Shown here: piece after piece, positions 18,375 through 25,786 of the stretch
Position numbering within the stretch: the first letter of the stretch is position 1
How the letters are laid out: each line of letters begins with the position of its first letter
Position numbers and translations under genes: made by a program
Notes under the pieces: model-generated
The model's database searches: none
What the model was told of the DNA's origin: nothing
What the model saw: only the letters and a program-made list of their open reading frames with translations
NCBI RefSeq assembly: GCF_000418555.1
Contig: NZ_ATKM01000009.1
Span: 124,001-188,000, forward strand
Direction: 5' to 3'
Length of the DNA stretch: 64,000 nucleotides
From: Pseudomonas sp. P818
GTDB taxonomy: Bacteria; Pseudomonadota; Gammaproteobacteria; Pseudomonadales; Pseudomonadaceae

Positions 18375-19667
18375 TCAGTTGATCTGGGCGCCCTTGGCGA
18401 TCCAGCTGCCGATCAGGTCGCGTTCGTCCTGGGTCATCTGGGTGATGTTGCCCAGCGGCATGATCTGCGTGGCCACGGTCTGCGCATGGATCTTCGCCGC
18501 TTGCGCCTTCATCTGCTCGGGGGTGTCGAGCATGAAACCGGCCGGTGCGGTGCTGAACATCGGGCTGGTGGGGCTGGCCGAGTGGCAAACGGTGCAGCGC
18601 TCGTGGATCACGCTCTCGACCTTGGCGAAGTCGACGCCCGAGCCGGCTGCCGGTGCTTCGCTCGGCGCTGCCTGCTCGGCGGTCGCCGGAGCCTCACCGA
18701 CTTCCTCGACCTTGGCCAGGGTAGCGCTGGCCGGCTGTTCCGCGGCGGCCACCGGCGCGGCGGTCGGCGAGCGGTGGATCGGCGCGGTGACGTAAGCCAG
18801 GCAGATCATGCCGAGGGCTGCGGCCGGCAGGGTCCAGACGTACTTGCTGCTGTCGTGGCGGGTGTTGAAGTAGTGGCGCACCAGCACGGCCAGGATCGCG
18901 ATACCGGCCAGGATCAGCCAGTTGTACTGGCTGCCGTAGGTGCTCGGGAAGTGGTTGCTGATCATGATGAACAGCACCGGCAGGGTGAAGTAGTTGTTGT
19001 GGCGCGAGCGCAGCAGGCCCTTGGCCGGCAGTACCGGGTCGGGTTCGCGGTTCTCTTCGATGGCCTTAACCAGCGCACGCTGGGCCGGCATGATGGTGAA
19101 GAACACGTTGCCGACCATGATGGTGCCGATGATCGCGCCGACATGGATGTACGCCGCGCGTCCGCTGAAGATCTGGCTGAAGCCATAGGCGGCGGCGATG
19201 ATCAGCACGAACAGCACGGCGCCGAGCAGGGCGGGGCGCTTGCCCAGGGGCGAGTCGCAGAGGAAGTGGTAGATCACATAGCTGATCGCCATGGAACCGA
19301 GACCGATGGCGATACCCATCGCCGGGGACAGCTCGACGCCCGGCTTGACCAGGTACAGGCTGGGATTGAGGTAGTACACCACCAGCAGCAGGGCGACGCC
19401 CGACAGCCAGGTGGCATAGGCCTCCCATTTGAACCAGTGCAGGTTCTCCGGCATTTTCGGCGGAGCCAGCTTGTACTTTTCCAGGTGGTAGATACCGCCG
19501 CCGTGAATCGCCCAGAGGTCGCCCGACAGGCCCTCGCGTGGGTTGCTCCGGTTGAGGTTGTTCTCCAGCCAGACGAAATAGAAGGATGCGCCGATCCAGG
19601 CGATACCGGTGATCATATGGATCCAGCGGATGCCCAGGTTTAGCCATTCGGTGAAATGTGCTTCCAC
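18375..19667 (-). CDS. puuD: membrane urate hydroxylase with cytochrome c domain (urate oxidase PuuD)
   Basis: The 430-residue protein has an N-terminal membrane domain with about eight helices (LNLGIRWIHMITGIAWIGAS at the start) and a C-terminal periplasmic cytochrome c domain after an Ala/Pro/Glu-rich linker. The heme motif is CTVCH in HERCTVCHSASPTSPMF. PuuD oxidises urate to 5-hydroxyisourate and passes electrons to the respiratory chain, avoiding the hydrogen peroxide made by soluble uricase. It is the last gene after puuE, uraD and allA. Length and domain order are normal for the family. Confidence 0.93.
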   Translation of the reverse strand: MEAHFTEWLNLGIRWIHMITGIAWIGASFYFVWLENNLNRSNPREGLSGDLWAIHGGGIYHLEKYKLAPPKMPENLHWFKWEAYATWLSGVALLLVVYYLNPSLYLVKPGVELSPAMGIAIGLGSMAISYVIYHFLCDSPLGKRPALLGAVLFVLIIAAAYGFSQIFSGRAAYIHVGAIIGTIMVGNVFFTIMPAQRALVKAIEENREPDPVLPAKGLLRSRHNNYFTLPVLFIMISNHFPSTYGSQYNWLILAGIAILAVLVRHYFNTRHDSSKYVWTLPAAALGMICLAYVTAPIHRSPTAAPVAAAEQPASATLAKVEEVGEAPATAEQAAPSEAPAAGSGVDFAKVESVIHERCTVCHSASPTSPMFSTAPAGFMLDTPEQMKAQAAKIHAQTVATQIMPLGNITQMTQDERDLIGSWIAKGAQIN

Positions 19668-19714
19668 GATCTGTACCTCTTTCCCGGGGGAGGCACGCCA
19701 GCCCCGGGCTTCTC

Positions 19715-20218
19715 TTATTGGTGGGGGTTGAGGAGAAGGAGCTCGTCCTCATTGAAGAAATGCTCATCGCAGTTGTTGCCGGAACCACTGCGATCAACCA
19801 CCAGGAAGTCATCCCGCTTTTCGATCGTCAGCACCGGGTGGTGCCAGACGCCGCGATGGTAATTGACGCCCTGCCTGCCATTGCTGAGGAAGGCACGGAC
19901 GGACCCTGATACAGGTACATCGCCAAGTGGCGCGACCACGATCAGAAAGGGGTTGCCGAGCAGCGGGATAAAGGCCTGGCTGCCCAGCGGATGGCGTTCC
20001 AGCATGCGGATGGTCAGCGGCATCTCCAGTGCTTCGGCGCTGAAGATGCTGATGATGGCCTTGTCCTCCGGCTGCGCGGTCTCCACGGTGGCCAGCTTGT
20101 GATAGCGGCGGGTGGAGCCGTTGTTGATCATGAAGAAGTCGCTGCCGTCGGTTTCGATCACGTCACCGAAGGGGGCGAAGGCTTCTTTGCTCAGGGGCTC
20201 GATGGTCAGGCTACGCAT
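19715..20218 (-). CDS. allA: ureidoglycolate lyase (AllA)
   Basis: The 167-residue cupin-fold enzyme splits ureidoglycolate to glyoxylate and urea. The start MRSLTIEPLSKEAFAPFGDV, the central FIPLLGNPFLIVVAPLGD and the metal-site region NYHRGVWHHPVL are typical. The products link to the glyoxylate operon and urea transporter at the left of the window. In P. aeruginosa, as I recall, an allantoicase gene stands between allA and uraD; here only 45 bp separate them. Confidence 0.93.
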   Translation of the reverse strand: MRSLTIEPLSKEAFAPFGDVIETDGSDFFMINNGSTRRYHKLATVETAQPEDKAIISIFSAEALEMPLTIRMLERHPLGSQAFIPLLGNPFLIVVAPLGDVPVSGSVRAFLSNGRQGVNYHRGVWHHPVLTIEKRDDFLVVDRSGSGNNCDEHFFNEDELLLLNPHQ

Positions 20219-20263
20219 GGCTGTTCTACTTGTTCGATTCGGTTTGTTGGGCTGCGCCAGCCG

Positions 20264-20779
20264 TTACAGCTGCTGCAGACGGAAGAGGGCGATCTTGTTG
20301 ATCTCGGCCAGGGCGGTGGCGAACTCCTGCTCCGGCGTGTTGTGAATGCGCTCCTCGAAGGCGGCCAGAATCTGGTGGCGGTTGCTGCCCTTGACGGCCT
20401 TGATGAAGGGGAAGCCGAACTTGGTCTTATAGGCGTCGTTGAGTTCGGTGAAACGGGCGAACTCCTCGGCGGTGCATTCGTGGATGCCGGCGCCGGACTG
20501 TTCGGCGGTGCTGGAAGCGGTCAGTTCGCCGCGGATGGCGGCCCTGCCGGCCAGATCCGGGTGCGCATTGATCAGCGCCAGCTGCGCCTCATGACTGGCG
20601 GACAGGAGGATGTCGGCCATGCGCTGCTGCAGGCCGTCGATCTCGTCTACCGACGCATCCAGGCCGAGGTCGTAAGCCTTCTCGGCCACCCAGGGCGAGT
20701 GCTCGTAGATGTCGGCGAAGGCTGCGACGAACTCCTCGCGGCTCAGCTTGGAAGGGGTCAGGGTCTGGAAACGGCTCAT
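20264..20779 (-). CDS. uraD: 2-oxo-4-hydroxy-4-carboxy-5-ureidoimidazoline (OHCU) decarboxylase
   Basis: The 171-residue all-helical enzyme decarboxylates OHCU to S-allantoin. The conserved catalytic region INAHPDLAGRAAIRGELTAS carries the key histidine, and FGFPFIKAVKG and RIHNTPEQEFATALAEI are family marks. It starts at ATG 20779, eleven bases beyond the end of puuE, so the two are co-transcribed. It follows HiuH in the pathway. Confidence 0.95.
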   Translation of the reverse strand: MSRFQTLTPSKLSREEFVAAFADIYEHSPWVAEKAYDLGLDASVDEIDGLQQRMADILLSASHEAQLALINAHPDLAGRAAIRGELTASSTAEQSGAGIHECTAEEFARFTELNDAYKTKFGFPFIKAVKGSNRHQILAAFEERIHNTPEQEFATALAEINKIALFRLQQL

Positions 20780-20790
20780 GGACGGCTCTC

Positions 20791-21717
20791 TCATTCGGTC
20801 GCGCGGAAGGGGTGGGTGGCGTGCCAGTGCCTGGCGATATCGACGCGGCGGGCGCACCAGACCTTGTCATGGCTTTTCACGTAGTCGATGAAGCGCGCCA
20901 GCGAGGCCAGGCGCGCCGGGCGGCCGAGCAGGCGGCAGTGCATGCCGATCGACAGCATCTTCGGCGCGCCGGCCTGGCCTTCGGCGTAGAGCACGTCGAA
21001 GGCATCCTTGAGGTATTCGAAGAAATCGTCGCCCTTGTTGAAGCCCTGCACCTGGGTGAAGCGCATGTCGTTGGTGTCCAGGGTGTAGGGGATCACCAGG
21101 TGCGGCTTCTCCGCGGTGCTGGCCGGGTCCCAGTAGGGCAGGTCGTCGTCGTAGGTGTCGGAGTCGTAGAGGAAGCCGCCTTCCTCGCGCACGATGCGCC
21201 GGGTGTTCGGCCCCAGGCGGCCGGTATACCAGCCCAGCGGGCGCTCGCCGGTCAGCTCGGTGAGGATGCGGATGGCCTCGAGCATATGCTCGCGCTCGGT
21301 GGTTTCGTCGACATTCTGATAGTCGATCCAGCGGTAACCATGGCTGCAGATCTCGTGGCCGGCGGCGACCATCTGGCGAATCACCTCGGGGTGACGCTGG
21401 GCGGCCATGGCCACGGCGAAGATGGTCAGGGGAATGTCTTGCTTCTTGAACAGCTCGAGCAGGCGCCAGACACCGGCGCGGCTGCCGTACTCGTAGAGCG
21501 ACTCCATGCACAGGTTGCGCTGGCCCTGCAGTGGCTGGGCGGCGACCATCTCGGAGAGGAAGGCCTCGGACTCCTTGTCGCCGTGGAGGATGTTGCGCTC
21601 GCCGCCTTCCTCGTAATTGAGCACGAAGGACAGGGCGATGCGGGCATCGCCCGGCCAGTGCGGATGGGGCGGGTTGGCGCCGTAGCCGATCAAATCGCGT
21701 GGGTAATCAGCATTCAC
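20791..21717 (-). CDS. puuE: allantoinase PuuE (polysaccharide-deacetylase fold)
   Basis: The 308-residue protein is of the NodB/polysaccharide deacetylase fold and opens allantoin to allantoate. It is unrelated to the amidohydrolase-type allantoinase. VNADYPRDLIGYGANPPHPH begins the protein from a GTG at 21717, preceded by AGGA; longer ATG frames enter the operator region. Other marks are ALSFVLNYEEGGE, GHEICSHGYRWIDYQ and DTNDMRFTQVQGFNKGDDFF. It is first in the leftward unit and divergent from hiuH. Confidence 0.94.
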   Translation of the reverse strand: MNADYPRDLIGYGANPPHPHWPGDARIALSFVLNYEEGGERNILHGDKESEAFLSEMVAAQPLQGQRNLCMESLYEYGSRAGVWRLLELFKKQDIPLTIFAVAMAAQRHPEVIRQMVAAGHEICSHGYRWIDYQNVDETTEREHMLEAIRILTELTGERPLGWYTGRLGPNTRRIVREEGGFLYDSDTYDDDLPYWDPASTAEKPHLVIPYTLDTNDMRFTQVQGFNKGDDFFEYLKDAFDVLYAEGQAGAPKMLSIGMHCRLLGRPARLASLARFIDYVKSHDKVWCARRVDIARHWHATHPFRATE

Positions 21718-21791
21718 TGCAGTCTTCCTATCTGGATCGTGGCGGTCACTGCGCGCCTGGTAATGGATGGCTGCGCGACCGGGATGGCCAA

Positions 21792-21801
21792 TTGTATACA
21801 A
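21792..21801. promoter_or_regulatory. TTGTATACAA palindrome at the puuE promoter
   Basis: A perfect 10-bp palindrome lies 75 bp upstream of puuE in the 402-bp divergent region shared with hiuH. It is identical to the copy at 24393-24402. Confidence 0.65.
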
Positions 21802-21865
21802 AGTTAGTTGCCGTTTGTAAATCGACTTTTCATCATTTTCTTCGTTGCAAGGCGTGCAGGGAAAA

Positions 21866-21881
21866 TTGCCTGAGTGGTCAG
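21866..21881. promoter_or_regulatory. Degenerate RutR-type box between puuE and hiuH
   Basis: TTGCCTGAGTGGTCAG keeps the right half-site GGTCAG and TTG of the left half but has two changes. It lies between the two TTGTRTACAA palindromes of the divergent promoter region. Confidence 0.35.
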
Positions 21882-21972
21882 CAACGGATGCTGATCGCTG
21901 CGTAGCTGCTGGCTCGCGATCGAATAAGCGGTGAGCCGCTTTGGTGCGTCGACGGCATCCTGATCGAATTTA

Positions 21973-21982
21973 TTGTGTACAA
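21973..21982. promoter_or_regulatory. TTGTGTACAA palindrome at the hiuH promoter
   Basis: This copy lies 138 bp upstream of hiuH in AT-rich DNA and is identical to the one ahead of the GntR gene at 24724. Confidence 0.65.
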
Positions 21983-22119
21983 TTTATGCGTAAAGTGTTT
22001 TATATTCGCTCTGCGTGCTATCCTGCCATTGCGTCGGAGCATTGCGACGAGCCGATTTCAACAGAGTAGAGGAGGTGTGATGTTCGTTGGGCGCAGGTCG
22101 CCACGAGCATCCGAGACCC

Positions 22120-22473
22120 ATGGGACGTTTGACTACGCATGTACTGGACGCCGCACACGGCTGCCCAGGGAGTGACATCAAGGTCGAGCTGTATCGCGTC
22201 GAAGGCGCGCAGCTGGAGCTGATCAACAGCGTGACCACCAACCACGACGGCCGTTGCGATGCGCCGGTGCTGCAGGGCGATGACTACCGCACGGGCGTGT
22301 ATCAGCTGCACTTCCATGCCGGCGACTACTACCGTGCCCGTGGCGTGAAACTGCCCGAGCCGGCCTTCCTCGATGTGGTGGTGCTGCGCTTCGGCATCGA
22401 TGCCGGCCAGGAGCACTACCACGTGCCGCTCCTGATTTCCCCTTACAGCTACTCCACCTACCGCGGTAGCTGA
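22120..22473 (+). CDS. hiuH: 5-hydroxyisourate hydrolase (transthyretin-like)
   Basis: The 117-residue protein hydrolyses 5-hydroxyisourate, the PuuD product, to OHCU. It has the family N terminus GRLTTHVLDAAHGCPG, the basic and histidine active-site residues (for example in FHAGDYYRARG and EHYHVPLLISPYSYS) and the diagnostic C-terminal YRGS. The ATG at 22120 is used because it lies just before the THVLD motif. It is transcribed away from puuE and shares its operator region. No signal peptide is seen, so it acts in the cytoplasm. Confidence 0.95.
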   Translation: MGRLTTHVLDAAHGCPGSDIKVELYRVEGAQLELINSVTTNHDGRCDAPVLQGDDYRTGVYQLHFHAGDYYRARGVKLPEPAFLDVVVLRFGIDAGQEHYHVPLLISPYSYSTYRGS

Positions 22474-22535
22474 CTGGCGGGCCAACAGCCTGCCTGACGA
22501 ATGCTTGTCACCCTCAGACTCGTTCGAGTCCTTAC

Positions 22536-22561
22536 GCCCGCTCACACTGCGGGCTTTTTTT
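22536..22561 (+). terminator. Rho-independent terminator after hiuH
   Basis: GCCCGC and GCGGGC pair around a seven-base loop and are followed by seven T residues, 62 bp past the stop codon. Confidence 0.85.
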
Positions 22562-22709
22562 CGTCTGCGTGTAGGGTGCGCCGTAGCCCGGATGAAATCC
22601 GGGGCCGGCGATATGCTTGCGACGAGCGCGTCTGTCGTTGCCGGGCCAAACGAAAAGCCCCGGCACAGGGCCGTAATGCTGTTCGCATAAGAAATGGTCG
22701 GACGCGATT

Positions 22710-22857
22710 AGTCCCCTCGCCCCTTTGGGGAGAGGGTTAGGGCGGGCCGCGTAGGGAGAGGGGGGAACTGGCAGTTTTGCGGTGTTTTCAGCCCTCTCCC
22801 CCAGCCCCTCTCCCATAAATGGGAGAGGGGAGCCAAACGTGTGCGACCTTAAGTGAA
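22710..22857. repeat. Dispersed repeat, full copy A
   Basis: This block runs from TCCCCTCGCCCC through a GAACTGGCAG...GCGGTGTTTTC core to the CCCCTCTCCCAT hairpin and a CCTTAAGTGAA end. A second near-identical copy is at 27149-27281 and a fragment at 2588-2629. Bases 22562-22709 hold a hybrid of two REP types (GTAGGGTGCGCCGTAGCCCGG) and nothing that looks coding. Confidence 0.85.
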
Positions 22858-22904
22858 CAGCATTCGGCACAGGGCGAGGGCTTCGATCAACGAAGGGTTC
22901 GCCC

Positions 22905-24245
22905 TCAGAGGAAGGCGAACTTGGCGATGAAGATCACGCACAGCACGTACAGGCTCAGCGAGACCTTGTCACTCTGGCCGGTCAGCAGCTTCAGCGTCGC
23001 GTAGGTAAGGAAGCCCAGGGCGATACCGTTGGCGATGGAGAAGGTCAGCGGCATCATCACCACCGTGACGATGGCCGGAATGGTGTCGGTGTGATCCTTC
23101 CAGTCGATGTGCGCCATGCCGCTCATCATCAGCATCGCCACGTAGATCAGCGCGCCTGCAGTGGCGTAGGCGGGAATCATGCCGGCCAGCGGGGCGAAGA
23201 ACATCGCCGCGAGGAACAGCAGGCCGACGGTCACTGCGGTCAACCCGGTGCGGCCGCCGGCGGCGACGCCCGAGGCGCTTTCCACGTAGCTGGTCACCGG
23301 CGGACAGCCGACCATGGCACCCACCACGCTGGAGGTGGAGTCGGCTTTCAGGGCCTTGGACAGGTTGTGGATCTTGCCGTCCTCGTCCACCAGGTTGGCG
23401 CGGTGGGCAACGCCCATCAGGGTGCCGGCGGTGTCGAACATGTTCACGAAGAGAAACGCCAGAATCACGCTGATCATCGCCACGTTGAACGCGCCGGCAA
23501 TGTCCATGGCCAGGAAGGTCGGCGCCAGGCTCGGTGGCATCGACACCAGGCCGCCATATTCCACTAGGCCCAGGGCCCAGCCCAGGGCGGTGACGCCGAG
23601 CATGCTGAACAGGATGGCACCGAACACGTTGCGGTGGCTGAGCACGGCGATCAACAGGAAGCACACCGCGGCGAGCAGCGCAGAAGGATTGCCGAACGAA
23701 CCCATGGTCAGCAGGGTGGCCGGGCTGTCGACGACGATACCGGCAGTCTTCAGGCCGATCAGGCCGAGGAACAGGCCGACCCCGGCGCCCATGGCGAAGC
23801 GCAGGCTCATCGGGATGCTGTTGAGCAGCCATTCGCGGATCTTCGACAGGCTCATGATCATGAACAGCACGCCGGAGATGAATACCGCGCCGAGGGCGAT
23901 CTGCCAGCTATAGCCCATTTCACCGACGACGGTGTAGGTGAAGAAGGCGTTCAGGCCCATGCCCGGTGCCAGGCCGACTGGCCAGTTGGCGTAAAGGCCC
24001 ATCAGGAAGCAGCCCAGGGCTGCGCCGATGCAGGTGGCGACGAAGGCGGCACCGTGGTCGATGCCGGCGCCGGCCATGATGTTAGGGTTGACGAAGATGA
24101 TGTAGGCCATGGTGACGAAGGTCGTCAGGCCAGCCAGCAGCTCGGTCTTGATGGTGGTGCGGTGCTCGGTCAGTTTGAAGAAGCGGTCGAGCAGGCCACC
24201 TCTTGCCAGTTGATTCGCGTGTTGTTCTTGTTTGACGCTTTCCAC
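22905..24245 (-). CDS. AzgA-type guanine/hypoxanthine/adenine permease
   Basis: The 446-residue NCS2-related protein belongs to the AzgA (GhxP/PurP) branch: LLDRFFKLTEHRTTIKTELL, GLTTFVTMAYIIFVNPNIM, GLAPGMGLNAFFTYTVV and ADSTSSVVGAMVGCPPVTSY. These carriers import hypoxanthine, guanine or adenine with protons. Placed between hiuH and the GntR gene and next to guanine deaminase, guanine or hypoxanthine is the likely cargo. It is preceded within 160 bp by a perfect RutR-type box and a perfect TTGTATACAA palindrome. Confidence 0.92.
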   Translation of the reverse strand: MESVKQEQHANQLARGGLLDRFFKLTEHRTTIKTELLAGLTTFVTMAYIIFVNPNIMAGAGIDHGAAFVATCIGAALGCFLMGLYANWPVGLAPGMGLNAFFTYTVVGEMGYSWQIALGAVFISGVLFMIMSLSKIREWLLNSIPMSLRFAMGAGVGLFLGLIGLKTAGIVVDSPATLLTMGSFGNPSALLAAVCFLLIAVLSHRNVFGAILFSMLGVTALGWALGLVEYGGLVSMPPSLAPTFLAMDIAGAFNVAMISVILAFLFVNMFDTAGTLMGVAHRANLVDEDGKIHNLSKALKADSTSSVVGAMVGCPPVTSYVESASGVAAGGRTGLTAVTVGLLFLAAMFFAPLAGMIPAYATAGALIYVAMLMMSGMAHIDWKDHTDTIPAIVTVVMMPLTFSIANGIALGFLTYATLKLLTGQSDKVSLSLYVLCVIFIAKFAFL

Positions 24246-24350
24246 AGCGGGTACTCCTCATCTCTCTTGTTGTGTACCGCCCAGAGCCTTGCGCAAGAAC
24301 AATGCTCTCTGAGGCAGGCGGTGTTTCGGCGGTGCTTCCTGGCTAAGTTG

Positions 24351-24366
24351 TTGACCGAGCGGTCAA
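24351..24366. promoter_or_regulatory. Perfect RutR-type box upstream of the AzgA-type permease
   Basis: TTGACCGAGCGGTCAA is symmetric outside its two central base pairs and is the best match in the window to the RutR consensus TTGACCANNTGGTCAA. It lies 106 bp upstream of the permease start. Confidence 0.7.
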
Positions 24367-24392
24367 GAAGTCACTCAGGCGCGATTATGATG

Positions 24393-24402
24393 TTGTATAC
24401 AA
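24393..24402. promoter_or_regulatory. TTGTATACAA palindrome upstream of the AzgA-type permease
   Basis: This perfect palindrome is 27 bp from the RutR-type box. Beyond it, 24403-24720 is AT-rich spacer with no gene; it contains a separate 12-bp palindrome TATGACGTCATA at 24685-24696. Confidence 0.65.
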
Positions 24403-24723
24403 AAAATGCAATTAATGTTTTTAATGTTGCATTAATCGCACCAGTTGACGGGGCAGGCATGAATGCGACCGGATTTGGCGACAATCCATTCTTTCTTCAA
24501 GTTAAAAGACTTTTAAAACAAAGAGATAGGAAGGTGGCTTGCTGGAATGTCTCTGGCTGTCCGGACGGCGATCAGCCAGCGATAGGTGGTCTTTAGCTGC
24601 TAATGAACTGAGACGGTAGCCATATATAAGGAAAGGATTTGTTGCGCTGCGCTAAACCTCGGCGGTGTGCTGCCATTGGGCAGCTATGACGTCATACGAC
24701 GAAGGATGTAGTGGCTGATTGAC

Positions 24724-24733
24724 TTGTGTACAA
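24724..24733. promoter_or_regulatory. TTGTGTACAA palindrome at the GntR gene (possible autoregulation)
   Basis: The site lies 105 bp upstream of the GntR start codon. Its presence at the regulator's own promoter is the main reason to assign the palindrome family to this protein. Confidence 0.6.
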
Positions 24734-24837
24734 TTGTGCGAATTTTTTTCTGATGTTTTTTCGCTCGGAGCTTGTCAGCTACCGGGTAGAACACAGTAGA
24801 GTCGCAGTGTCGCCGACTCTCATTGACGCGAGCCAGA

Positions 24838-25605
24838 ATGAACGATCAATTGCAGCCTCTCAAGAAGCAGCCGCGCGTGGGCAAAAGCAGCCGCAGCGGG
24901 ACTCAGGACGATGTCGTATATGCCCACATTTTCGATGCCATTCTCGAGCAGCGCCTGGCGCCCGGCACCAAGCTGAGCGAAGAGGCGCTGGGCGAGATCT
25001 TCGGCGTCAGCCGCACCATCATTCGCCGCGCGCTGTCGCGCCTGGCCCACGAGGGCGTAGTGCTGCTGCGGCCGAACCGCGGAGCGGTGGTCGCCAGCCC
25101 CAGTGTCGAAGAAGCCCGGCAGATCTTCTATGCGCGCCGCCTGGTCGAGCGCGCCATCACCGAGCTGGCCGTCGAGCATGCCACCGCCGAGCAGTTGGCC
25201 GAGCTGCGGCAGATGGTCAAGGACGAGCAGGACAGCTTCTCCCGTGGTGATCGTGGTGCCGGCATCCGTCTGTCTGGCGAGTTCCACCTGAAGCTGGCCG
25301 AAGCCGCGCGCAATGCGCCGCTGGTCAGCTTCCAGCGCAGCCTGGTGTCGCAGACTTCGCTGATCATCGCCCAGTACGAAAGCGGCAGCCGCTCGCATTG
25401 CTCCTACGACGAACACAACCAGTTGATCGACGCCATCGAGGCGCGCGATGCCGAGCGTGCGGTGCACCTGATGATGCACCACATGGATCACATCGACAGC
25501 AAGCTCAACCTGGACGAGGAAAGCGCTTCGGACGACCTGCACGCAGTGTTCTCGCACCTGCTGCAGACCAAGAAGAAGCCCGGCCGCAGCGCCGCCAATC
25601 GCTGA
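24838..25605 (+). CDS. GntR-family (FCD domain) regulator of purine catabolism
   Basis: The 255-residue protein has an N-terminal winged helix (HIFDAILEQRLAPGTKLSEE, IFGVSRTIIRRALSRLAHEG, about residues 30-95) and an all-helical FCD effector domain with EFHLKLAEAARNAPL and HMDHIDSKLNL, where acidic and histidine residues usually bind a metal. FCD regulators commonly bind 10-bp sites of the form TNGTNNNACNA, which TTGTRTACAA fits. Such sites occur at this gene and at several promoters in the island. It is most likely the local repressor; the ligand is unknown. The ATG at 24838 gives the normal short leader. Confidence 0.9.
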   Translation: MNDQLQPLKKQPRVGKSSRSGTQDDVVYAHIFDAILEQRLAPGTKLSEEALGEIFGVSRTIIRRALSRLAHEGVVLLRPNRGAVVASPSVEEARQIFYARRLVERAITELAVEHATAEQLAELRQMVKDEQDSFSRGDRGAGIRLSGEFHLKLAEAARNAPLVSFQRSLVSQTSLIIAQYESGSRSHCSYDEHNQLIDAIEARDAERAVHLMMHHMDHIDSKLNLDEESASDDLHAVFSHLLQTKKKPGRSAANR

Positions 25606-25623
25606 TATTCAGCGTGTAACAAG

Positions 25624-25655
25624 AAAGCCCCGATGCTCGCGCCTCGGGGCTTTTT
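25624..25655 (+). terminator. Rho-independent terminator after the GntR gene
   Basis: AAAGCCCCGA pairs with TCGGGGCTTT across a short loop and is followed by a T run. It lies about 20 bp after the stop codon. Confidence 0.9.
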
Positions 25656-25693
25656 CATAGTGAAGATGATATGGCTGAGGCAGGGCGCATTTG

Positions 25694-25764
25694 TGTAGGA
25701 GCGGCTTCAGCCGCGAAGCTGTCAAGCATGCCTACAGCCTGATCGCGGATAAATCCGCTCCTCC
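25694..25764. repeat. REP doublet between GntR and guaD
   Basis: GTAGGAGCGGCTTCAGCCGC and, after 25 bp, CGCGGATAAATCCGCTCC form an inverted pair of the same REP family seen at 247 and 6740. It fills the gap between two converging genes. Confidence 0.8.
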
Positions 25765-25786
25765 GAAAGCGGTTAGGCCGTCGGCC

